In this document: piece by piece, positions 26,243 to 33,904 of the stretch
Layout of the letters: each line of letters opens with the position of its first letter
Numbering within the stretch: position 1 is the stretch's first letter
Origin: Chitinophaga dinghuensis
GTDB lineage: Bacteria; Bacteroidota; Bacteroidia; Chitinophagales; Chitinophagaceae
Reading direction: 5' to 3'
Assembly: GCF_003259435.1 (NCBI RefSeq)
Contig: NZ_QLMA01000007.1
Coordinates: forward strand, 434,001-498,000
DNA: 64,000 nucleotides
The notes under the pieces: model-generated
The model's input: the letters and a program-made list of their open reading frames with translations, nothing else
What the model was told of the DNA's origin: nothing
Database searches by the model: none
Position numbers and translations under genes: made by a program

Positions 26243-26989
26243 TCAATCGGCTATGGCCAATCCTACTACTTCGCCTGTTTTGATTACGGTACGTGCGCTA
26301 TATACCACTATGTAACCCGCTCCGGCCGCTATACCTAAGTCGGCAGAATAAAGCACAACATCTACCCCCGAGATTTCTACCACGGAGGTGATATTGTTGG
26401 TGATATTACAGCCCATAAATACTTTTTTATTTTTAAATATCTCTGGATTTTTAATCCAAAAAATCAATTGGCCGATACCGTAAAAGCATTGGCCCAGGTT
26501 GGTAATTACGCTAATTTGTTTTTCCCATCGTTTAGCGGCATCCGATGCAGCACCATGCAGTTTGAAATAATACAATAAGCCCATCGGTATGCCCACACAT
26601 GCGATTACGATATACATAACTGTTCTTCTCCAAACCTTCGTCAATGGTATCCCCAGAAAAACTACTTCTTTTTTTGTGGAATCCATGTAGTCGAATATGG
26701 CATCGAAAAAGGTCATGGCCATAATGCCGTAGGATATCGCTTTTATTATTTTCGCCGGGATCGCTATTTCTTCTTTAAATCTTTCAACCGGGCCACCTGC
26801 ATTCAGCGCCGCATCCACGCCGCTGAGGTCGGCGGGTATATCGCCGTACCGTATGCCGCGTTCAACCGCGTAAACAATTAGCGAAAGGCTGCCTACCGCT
26901 ACTTTTGCGGATTGCAATACAGCCTTGTATTTTTCGTCGCCGGTTTTTGTTGCTACAAGTGTATCGCTTAAGTTTATTGATGTCTCCAT
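26243..26989 (-). CDS. Hypothetical multi-helix membrane protein, third gene of an island operon
   Basis: 248 aa with about five hydrophobic stretches: around residues 33-48, 83-104, 128-145, 172-186 and 209-236. The start is soluble. No signal peptide and no family recognised. It begins 5 bases after the stop of the 888-aa gene, so the three genes are one transcript, and a membrane role alongside the larger proteins (anchor, channel or immunity) is inferred. ATG at 26989. Confidence 0.72.
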   Translation of the reverse strand: METSINLSDTLVATKTGDEKYKAVLQSAKVAVGSLSLIVYAVERGIRYGDIPADLSGVDAALNAGGPVERFKEEIAIPAKIIKAISYGIMAMTFFDAIFDYMDSTKKEVVFLGIPLTKVWRRTVMYIVIACVGIPMGLLYYFKLHGAASDAAKRWEKQISVITNLGQCFYGIGQLIFWIKNPEIFKNKKVFMGCNITNNITSVVEISGVDVVLYSADLGIAAGAGYIVVYSARTVIKTGEVVGLAIAD

Positions 26990-26994
26990 ATTTT

Positions 26995-29661
26995 TTATGC
27001 TAATGATGCTACAATGTTGTTTGAAAATTGCTCGGCAGTAATGTCCTTAAACGGTGCCGAGTTGTTTGCCAGCTTGTAACCTATCGTCATCGGGATAGCG
27101 ATGAGCAGCGAGATAAAATCGAGGATGCTGAGTGGAGAACCGCTTATCTTTTTATAAATATCGGATAACAGCGGTACGTTAATTTCAGCTTTCAGGGCAT
27201 TTACAATAAAATCTACCGAATCGATGATCAGCTCAAACAGTTCTTTTACTATTGCTTCGATAGCCTTGAAAGTGAGGTCGATGATCACTTTGGCCATTTT
27301 TTTAATAAACTCGCCCAGCGATAGCTTTCCCTTAAACAGGTCGATGATCAGGTCTAATACTGTCTTCAGATCAGGGTCGTGGCTGGTATTTTTAACGTTG
27401 CTTAGCTTGTTCACATCCACACCGTCAGACTGTACACCCGTGTGGCCAAAAACAACCTCTTTTTTACTGTCCAGCCAATTCGTGCGTGAGTCTAATTGTT
27501 TACCCTCATAAGGCGCGGGCGAGTTGGCCATCTCGCTAAATTTTTTATTCAGGCTCGGGTCGTCAAAGCTAAGCACTTGCTCCAAGTTCTTTTTAAACCC
27601 GTGTATTTTATCAAGTGCCATAGCTTCAAGTTCTTTCAGGCCCGGGCTTATCGATTTCAGGCCTTTGGTAATGGTCATTTTCAGCGCTTCTTTAGTCTCT
27701 TTAATATCATTCCAATCAAACAGGAAGGCCATAAACTCTACCAGGTCCTTGAAAAACACGTTCACTTTTTCCCATATCTTTTCTAAAAAACTGATGGCGT
27801 CTTTTGCCGCGTTTGCTATCCATCTGATCACCTTGTCACCCACTTTAATGATAAACTGCACGCCCTGCTCCACTTTTTCTATTATAAAATAGGTGATTTC
27901 CATAAATCCCTTTTTTATACTATTGAAAAAATCGCCGATGGTATTGCCGATATCCGTCAAAAAATTTGCACTTGCCGGTATCGTGCCGCCAAAGGAGACT
28001 TGCGTAATGGCGTTCTGGGGATTTTCTTTTCCCTGGCCAGACAATGTTATCGCAGTACCGGCAATGTTTTTGATAGCCGATGCCACGCTGTCAAGCGTTT
28101 CTGGATTAAAGTTGCCTTTTAGCAACGATTCGCCGTTTTGCTTTTTTGCGCTGCGAAGTTCGGCGCCCGATTTTATTTTTTTCGTCAGCTTCTCCGCTAT
28201 TCCTTTGGCCGGTTCGATGTGTAGGGGCTCATCCAGGAACGGCGCGCTGATGGTAATGGCCGGTGCCGCCAGGGAATCGACAGGGCAAATGATATTGATG
28301 CGGTTGATATAATCGAGCTCGATGTGTTTGCCTATGGTTAGGAAATGTTTTTTGTTATTGATATACAAAATGGTGTTTTCCTTACTCGATATGCTGATTT
28401 TACCATTTGCCTGGGCCGACGGTACCTCTTTAGAGAAATTCACCTCTGTAGTGTAAGTGTTCAGTTCGACAGATTTGTTGAGGTTTGCCACGCCTACCGC
28501 CATTTCCTGCCAGTTTTTACTCACCGCGTCCTGCCAGAAATGTACCAAACCGGGTGCACCGTTATTTACGCTGTCGCTGAAAAGAAACAGTTGATTGACA
28601 TAATCTTTACCCCTTATTGCCGAAAACTCTGTGATGTTTTGATACATCGGTAGCGGATTTGTCCAGTTACTCTCTGTAAGCTGCTGGTTACCCGATGTGC
28701 CTATCTGGTAATAATTATTGGTAAGGTAGTAAAGACATGCCTCGCCGGTACCCTTACCGATGGCCCACACGGTAATCTCGCCGTTGTTTTTTGACACATC
28801 AAGCCGGGTATAGTTAATATTTACATCGGCGATCTTTTCTTTTTCTGCTCTGGCGTCTTTAAACCGGTAGATGCCGTCACCGGCAGTATACAAGATGCTG
28901 TTGCCCTCTTCGTCGGCCACCAGGTCGAAGCAATTGATGGTTTTACCTTTATCGGTTTCAAATCGGTGCTCGTATATTTCTTTGCGTTTGGGCACCGGAA
29001 ATTCCTGAAACAGCATGGTGCGTCCCTTTTCCGGCATATCATACAATAAAAATACACCGGCTTTGCCGTACATGCTGCCTATGGTCAACTGCCGAATCGT
29101 TTTTGTATTTTCAGGAAGGGTATAAGCCTGCGGCTCATCTTTATATTCAAAGTGATAATATAACGCATCGGTCGATTTTGAAACCGTACTGAACAGCACG
29201 CCTTTGGAATGGATGGTAATGTGGTTGATCGTACTTTCAGGGGAAGCCAGCTTTTTCGACCGGTAGGTTAAGCTGCCTTTAAATTTCTTTAGCTGATCTT
29301 CTCCGAGCGATATTTCATCCGAAACCCAAAGTGTTGTTTGGCCGTCCTTTGTTTCGGCAAAGCACAGAATGAATTTACCGGTCTTTTCATCGTGATAAAT
29401 ATCAAAAGCAGTAGCTGTAAAACCTTCTGTAGAGAGTGTAACAGCATCCCAACCCGAATCGCTTCCGCTTGCAGCTATCAGGGCCGTAAGTACGCCGTTT
29501 TTGCCAATAAAGAAAATAACAGCTCCATCGTCGCCGATCTTTATCGATTCGATACCTTTGCCAGAATCGATGGTACTTTCGGCGACATAATTTTGCATGA
29601 ACTCGCACTGGTAATCAGCCCTTATCCCGCTTTTATTCTGTTTATTTTGGTTGTCTTTCAT
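26995..29661 (-). CDS. Large hypothetical protein: propeller-like N-terminus with amphipathic helical C-terminus
   Basis: 888 aa, not recognised. Residues about 30-420 consist of at least seven strand-rich repeats of the type G-x-x-x-F-x-x-x-x-G-x-T-x-L-x (for example D-G-A-V-I-F-F-I-G-K-N-G-V, G-K-F-I-L-C-F-A-E-T-K-D-G-Q, G-N-S-I-L-Y-T-A-G-D-G), which looks like a beta-propeller or tectonin-like lectin fold. About 560-690 and 765-870 hold long amphipathic or hydrophobic helices (for instance I-D-L-I-F near 760 and L-D-F-I-S-L-L-I-A-I-P-M-T-I-G-Y-K-L). I have a faint memory of fungal and bacterial proteins with a similar tail, not verifiable here. No signal peptide. A secreted, membrane-active toxin or adhesin is one reading, unproven. 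Confidence 0.72.
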   Translation of the reverse strand: MKDNQNKQNKSGIRADYQCEFMQNYVAESTIDSGKGIESIKIGDDGAVIFFIGKNGVLTALIAASGSDSGWDAVTLSTEGFTATAFDIYHDEKTGKFILCFAETKDGQTTLWVSDEISLGEDQLKKFKGSLTYRSKKLASPESTINHITIHSKGVLFSTVSKSTDALYYHFEYKDEPQAYTLPENTKTIRQLTIGSMYGKAGVFLLYDMPEKGRTMLFQEFPVPKRKEIYEHRFETDKGKTINCFDLVADEEGNSILYTAGDGIYRFKDARAEKEKIADVNINYTRLDVSKNNGEITVWAIGKGTGEACLYYLTNNYYQIGTSGNQQLTESNWTNPLPMYQNITEFSAIRGKDYVNQLFLFSDSVNNGAPGLVHFWQDAVSKNWQEMAVGVANLNKSVELNTYTTEVNFSKEVPSAQANGKISISSKENTILYINNKKHFLTIGKHIELDYINRINIICPVDSLAAPAITISAPFLDEPLHIEPAKGIAEKLTKKIKSGAELRSAKKQNGESLLKGNFNPETLDSVASAIKNIAGTAITLSGQGKENPQNAITQVSFGGTIPASANFLTDIGNTIGDFFNSIKKGFMEITYFIIEKVEQGVQFIIKVGDKVIRWIANAAKDAISFLEKIWEKVNVFFKDLVEFMAFLFDWNDIKETKEALKMTITKGLKSISPGLKELEAMALDKIHGFKKNLEQVLSFDDPSLNKKFSEMANSPAPYEGKQLDSRTNWLDSKKEVVFGHTGVQSDGVDVNKLSNVKNTSHDPDLKTVLDLIIDLFKGKLSLGEFIKKMAKVIIDLTFKAIEAIVKELFELIIDSVDFIVNALKAEINVPLLSDIYKKISGSPLSILDFISLLIAIPMTIGYKLANNSAPFKDITAEQFSNNIVASLA

Positions 29662-29685
29662 GTTGTCAATTTGTTTAGGTGTTCA

Positions 29686-31494
29686 TTAGTTTGAAGCAAC
29701 CGCATAAGCAATATCAAACAGCACAGCATCGTTGCTATTCAGATCCCCGTTTAACAGGCGCACATTTTTAAAGGTATATACGTTCGATCCGGGCAGTACT
29801 ACTTTATTGGAGAAGTCTTTAAGTGCATCAAAATCAAATGGTTTAAAAACATCACCATCAAACTTCACGATGTTTTTATGCGGATCATCCGTAACAAATA
29901 TGGATACCAGCCCACCTACCAGGCCGAACGGATTTATGAACCGCGCTACTTTTAGCCAGACCGCTTCGAAGATACTTTTACAATCCGGCTTTTCGGTATC
30001 GCGGCCAATGCTCGGTGGCTGATAGTTGGGAACTACTTCAAGCTTTCCCTGTTTGGAGGCTCCGAGTTTGATGGACAGTGAGCCGGCCGCGCCTTTTTTT
30101 CCTTCTAACTCATATTTGCCTTCAGTAGAAAATTTTTGGTCTACGCCTACCGTACCGGTATTAATTTTGTCAAAAATTATTTTAGTAGGCACTTCCTTAT
30201 GCACATTGCCGCTTACAGTGATTTGGTATGACAGGTGTATATAATTGTCACTTTCGTCTTTTAAAAGACCTCGCTCCAGGTTGAAGTTCATTCTTAAGCC
30301 GGGCTTTGAGAACGAGAACACTTCATCGTCACCCTCGGCCTTGTGGCTGCCATAAAAATCGGGAAACGATTTTTTGAATGCTTTATCAAAGTTATCTATA
30401 ACGCTTGCGTGAAGCTGGTTAAGGTATACATCGATAAAGGTGCCGTAGTTAATGCCGATAACGCCGTTAGTGGTGACCGTCTTGTCTTTTACATTCTCTA
30501 TCAAACTCTTGTCTATACGCCCGGCAGTAGGGCCTGAAGGAAACTGATGATTTTCGGTAAGCAGCAAGAAGTTAAAACCAGTTGCTCTTTCTACCTGGCT
30601 GGCTGATGTAGAATACGAAGCCCCGGTTGGATACAGCATTGCCTTATCGCGCTCTGCCAGTTTATTTTTTTGTATGGCGTATCCCAGCACATAGGGATTA
30701 GTGTTGTTTGCAATGTTTTTAAAATAATTGGTAACGGAAACTTGCAGGTTGGTTAGCTGGGTGGCATCTTCCGGTAATTTGCTTTTCTCCTTGTCGTATT
30801 GCGAAACGTTCGTATTCTGAAAATTAAGTAGAATTGATTCTATGGTAAAATCGTCGTTCGTTAGCCCTCCTTTCCGCAGCTCAGTTTTTTTGGCATCATT
30901 TATCACATACATGCCGTCAATATCATCTATTTTTATTTTACCTATCGACACTTTAAAAGCGTAGCACATGCCGGCTAAATCTACATTTGCTATTTTCTGG
31001 CTTTTCAAGTAACCCAAATTTCCGGATTTTATGGGTAAATAGAACATTAGTTCGGTGTGCGAACCATTTATTAGTTCTATTCTTGGTATGTCGATCGTGG
31101 CATCCATCAGCACCTCGTATTTGGCAGTGGATTTCTCCTGATCGTCCACCGCCTTTATTTCAGCTTTTTTTTGATCTTTTTGGCGTCTCAGTTCGGGTTT
31201 TTCTTCTTTAGGTGTATCATCATCTTCCAGCTTAGTTCGTATGCGTTCTAATTCGGCCTCAAGCTGTTGTTTTTTTTTCTCATACTCATTCTTGTCCAGC
31301 CAGCCTTTTTTTACTGCGACAAACGAGTTGTCTGAACTGTTTATATGCGTTTCACCGTCCAGGCTGGTGAGAAATTGCCAGTTTCGGTTAATGACGTGTT
31401 GGTCATACAGCATCTCGATCTCGAAATTAATTTTGCTTTGTGATAAAGCCAGGACCATATCATACTGGCCCAGATTGACATTTGTACTACTCAT
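29686..31494 (-). CDS. Large hypothetical protein, possibly TULIP/P47-like, first gene of the island operon
   Basis: 602 aa. The start G-Q-Y-D-M-V-L-A-L-S-Q-S-K-I-N-F resembles the opening of P47/OrfX-type TULIP proteins (W-D-x-V-x-x-x-S), and the C-terminal 120 residues end V-V-L-P-G-S-N-V-Y-T-F-K-N-V-R-L, also of that kind; this match is weak and from memory. Residues 68-120 form a highly charged coiled coil, apparently inserted in the N-terminal domain. The rest is beta-rich. No signal peptide. P47/OrfX proteins accompany insecticidal or botulinum toxin clusters. The second gene starts 24 bases downstream. Confidence 0.68.
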   Translation of the reverse strand: MSSTNVNLGQYDMVLALSQSKINFEIEMLYDQHVINRNWQFLTSLDGETHINSSDNSFVAVKKGWLDKNEYEKKKQQLEAELERIRTKLEDDDTPKEEKPELRRQKDQKKAEIKAVDDQEKSTAKYEVLMDATIDIPRIELINGSHTELMFYLPIKSGNLGYLKSQKIANVDLAGMCYAFKVSIGKIKIDDIDGMYVINDAKKTELRKGGLTNDDFTIESILLNFQNTNVSQYDKEKSKLPEDATQLTNLQVSVTNYFKNIANNTNPYVLGYAIQKNKLAERDKAMLYPTGASYSTSASQVERATGFNFLLLTENHQFPSGPTAGRIDKSLIENVKDKTVTTNGVIGINYGTFIDVYLNQLHASVIDNFDKAFKKSFPDFYGSHKAEGDDEVFSFSKPGLRMNFNLERGLLKDESDNYIHLSYQITVSGNVHKEVPTKIIFDKINTGTVGVDQKFSTEGKYELEGKKGAAGSLSIKLGASKQGKLEVVPNYQPPSIGRDTEKPDCKSIFEAVWLKVARFINPFGLVGGLVSIFVTDDPHKNIVKFDGDVFKPFDFDALKDFSNKVVLPGSNVYTFKNVRLLNGDLNSNDAVLFDIAYAVASN

Positions 31495-31924
31495 TTGATA
31501 AGTTTAAAGGTATATTGTATTTGTTTTAGTTCAGGTGAAACTAATAGTGGAAAATGGGATTAAATGTCCATTTGAAGTCGGAGCAATATGTATAGTCTCT
31601 GCATTTTTATAGTCAAATGCATTTAAAGTAAAATATTACATTTCAAATTGGATCGATCAATACGTTAACTAGATTTTGTTTTATCGGCTAGTTCAATTGG
31701 GGTTCTTCATAATTGCAATTCATTAATACTTTTTAAAAGTATGGACTGAGCTTATGAAAAAAAATACTTCATTACAAAAACTAGATGTAGGTTCAGCATT
31801 ATAACAATATCATTTTAAAATAGTTCGGTTGTTTTTAAAAATATTGCTGATTGGCTGGATGTGGATAAAAAATATATTGACTGGAGTAGAAAGAGAAGAA
31901 AAAATGCAGTATGGTTTGTTGTGA
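31495..31924. other. AT-rich gap upstream of the island operon
   Basis: About 430 bases with no gene, strongly AT-rich. It must hold the promoter of the three-gene operon; a TATACCTTTA is seen on the minus strand just before the 31494 start, but without a convincing upstream box. Confidence 0.45.
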
Positions 31925-32574
31925 AGCAAAAAAAATCTGCCTTTCATAATTCTCAATAGGATTTGCGTACAGCAATTTTAGATTGGACTACTAACTTTAA
32001 AATATGCTTAGTGTTATTAGTATACTTCATTGCGCTGTTATCCTGAAGCCCTTCCGTTAAAGTAAGGTAGTCGAAGAAATCTTCTGCAAAAGCATATTCG
32101 ATGCGGCCCAGTGATATATCCTTCCTTTTGAAAACGCAGGTAAGGAAAGCGGAGATTTCATTTTTGGTGGAATCCCCATTTTTTCAAAGTACTACCTTTG
32201 CGCTTATCCTTGTCAACCTCCTGGAACTTCTCATTATGGAAATCTACTACTTCCAAAAGTGTAGGCTTTTCCCTGTTGATACCGTTATAGGAATTTTTTA
32301 TTATCTGGGAGTTACGGTAGGGGCAATCGCTTTTAAGAGGTTGTAATGCCGGATAAGTTCACTTTTTACATGCTGTATATGGTTATTGATTTCTACAGCT
32401 TCAGCAGATTTTCCGATAATAGTGCCAGTGTCTTTATTGAATTTTTGGGGATCAACGTTGTAACCCAGTGAAAACGGGTAACGGTGATTCGAACACAAAT
32501 TGTTGCCTTTCCTTCAGGATTTAAATTGTCGTAGCGGAGATGAAAAGAATTGATAAATCTTGACTTGCTTTCAT
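31925..32574 (-). pseudogene. Tyrosine integrase, frameshifted remnant (copy at R3)
   Basis: Starting at ATG 32574, pieces in shifting frames read: M-K-A-S-Q-D-L-S-I-L-F (arm domain), F-H-L-R-Y-D-N-L-N-P-E-G-K-A-T-I-C-V-R-I, then Y-N-V-D-P-Q-K-F, then P-T-L-L-E-V-V-D-F-H-N-E-K-F-Q-E-V (SAM-like core-binding domain), then R-I-E-Y-A-F-A-E-D-F-F-D-Y-L-T and N-S-A-M-K-Y, then Y-A-N-P-I-E-N-Y. This is the order of a Bacteroidota phage/ICE integrase. At least three frame changes and a stop break it, and the catalytic R-H-R-Y domain is absent. Confidence 0.8.
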
Positions 32575-32821
32575 AGTCCAGAAAGTTTGAGTACCGATGT
32601 TTAGGTTTCGTTTGGTCTGATTTATATCGGTTTGTAAGTCCTAAAACCCTTTACTGATAAGTATTTCAAAAAAAGGATACACTAACCTAGATTTTTTTGT
32701 GTATCCTTTTATGTATCCTTTCAGATTCGTTTTGTATGATTTGCCTTTTATTGATAAAAACAAGAAAGCCGCTTAAATCGGATGATTTAAGCGGCTTTAA
32801 TAACCTTTGATTTCTCTGTTG
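32575..32821. repeat. Island repeat R3, adjoining the intact tRNA-Lys
   Basis: Same sequence order as R2: diverged integrase upstream region with AAGTCCTAAAACCCTTT, inverted AAAAGGATACAC/GTGTATCCTTTT pair, ATGTATCCTTTCAGATTCG, and the terminator hairpin 32765-32798. The hairpin reads correctly as the terminator of the minus-strand tRNA-Lys that follows, so R1-R3 are copies of the tRNA's downstream sequence plus integrase arm region. Confidence 0.78.
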
Positions 32822-32894
32822 TGATCCCGCTGGGACTCGAACCCAGGGCCCATACATTAAAAGTGTATTGCTCTACCAACTGAGCTACGGAATC
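32822..32894 (-). tRNA. tRNA-Lys (anticodon TTT)
   Basis: 73-nt cloverleaf on the minus strand: acceptor GATTCCG with CGGGATC (one G-U pair), D-arm TAGCTCAGTTGGTAGAGCA, anticodon loop CTTTTAA (anticodon TTT), T-arm CTGGGTTCGAGTCCCAG, discriminator A and no encoded CCA. It is identical to the copy at 40724. It is the target of the island on its 3' side. Confidence 0.96.
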
Positions 32895-32913
32895 ATTCCC
32901 TGTGTTGGGAGCG

Positions 32914-32944
32914 CAAAAGTAGGAAATAATTTATATCTCCCAAA
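32914..32944 (-). promoter_or_regulatory. Promoter of tRNA-Lys copy 1
   Basis: On the minus strand, TTTG (32944-32941), 19 bases, then TACTTTTG (32921-32914): an exact match to the Bacteroidota TTTG-N19-TAnnTTTG housekeeping promoter, 20 bases before the tRNA. Confidence 0.85.
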
Positions 32945-32983
32945 TTTATTTTTAATTTTTTTCTTAGAGTATAACGGAAACGA

Positions 32984-33760
32984 CTACACGTTTTTGGCGG
33001 AAACCCTGAATACGCTTGTTTCCTGGTCTCTAGATGCCACCACAATTTCTGTGTCGGTGCCTTCTTGTGCGAACAGTTGATGTACCAGTTCCGGGTTATT
33101 ATTATCCCTGGAAAGATGGGAGAGGAGCAGGTGAGTCATGTACTCCGGACGATGTTGACGGAATAATTCCAGGGCTTGTGTATTGGAGAGATGGCCATGC
33201 CCTCCACGAATCCTGTTCTTCAGGAAATAAGGGTAGCGGCCTGTTTCCAGCATGGTCTCATCATAATTAGCTTCCAGGAAAGCAGCATGACATTGCTTGA
33301 AATGATGAATCAATTGCTCACAAGGCGCGCCTATATCCGTGAAAATACCAATATTCACTTCCGCTGAACTTACCATAAAACTATGTGGCTCCACGGCGTC
33401 ATGCAGCTTGGGAAAGGCCGTTACCCGCAATCCGCCTATCGTCACCGGCTCATAGGAAATGAAACGACGGATCAATGATTCCTGGATATCCAGGCGTCCG
33501 GAGGTCATCGTGTCTGGCGTTATATAAACTGGTAACTGATGTTTACGGATAATAACAGGAATTCCTTTAATATGATCGGTGTGTTCATGGGAAACAAATA
33601 TCGCTTTCACGCGACTCATACTCAAGCCCAGCCGAGTCATACGCTTCTCCGTTTCACGACAGGATATACCCGCATCGATGAGAATAGCTTCCGTTTCGTT
33701 GCCTATATAATAACAATTGCCGTTGCTGCCGGAATTCAGAGAAGTAATATAAAGTGACAT
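32984..33760 (-). CDS. MBL-fold metal-dependent hydrolase (YycJ/WalJ-like)
   Basis: 258 aa cytoplasmic metallo-beta-lactamase fold. S-L-N-S-G-S-N-G-N-C-Y-Y-I-G is the family start, and the metal motif S-H-E-H-T-D-H lies at about 57-63, with later Asp and His ligands (F-T-D-I-G and G-H-G-H-L-S). The YycJ/WalJ group are predicted nucleases linked to replication and cell-wall regulation. ATG at 33760 is used. It is just downstream of the tRNA-Lys promoter on the same strand but is separated from it by a gap with no operon link. Confidence 0.9.
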   Translation of the reverse strand: MSLYITSLNSGSNGNCYYIGNETEAILIDAGISCRETEKRMTRLGLSMSRVKAIFVSHEHTDHIKGIPVIIRKHQLPVYITPDTMTSGRLDIQESLIRRFISYEPVTIGGLRVTAFPKLHDAVEPHSFMVSSAEVNIGIFTDIGAPCEQLIHHFKQCHAAFLEANYDETMLETGRYPYFLKNRIRGGHGHLSNTQALELFRQHRPEYMTHLLLSHLSRDNNNPELVHQLFAQEGTDTEIVVASRDQETSVFRVSAKNV

Positions 33761-33904
33761 GATCTGCAAATAAACCTGATTTTTTACAAATCCTGAAATA
33801 TATTCGTAAAGTCAAGATAGAAGCAGGATTTACTAATATCGCACCAGTTTGCTAAATCCTTTTACCTTAATTTTCCGGTTTGGAAACTAGCTTAACGATT
33901 GAAT

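Noticed and set aside
27224-28312. Several plus-strand open frames of 90-140 codons inside the 888-aa gene
   Set aside because: They mirror the minus-strand gene, have no family character and no start context; the minus frame is continuous and operon-linked.
32301-32498. A 65-codon minus frame taken as a separate gene
   Set aside because: It is the middle piece of the frameshifted integrase and has no independent start.
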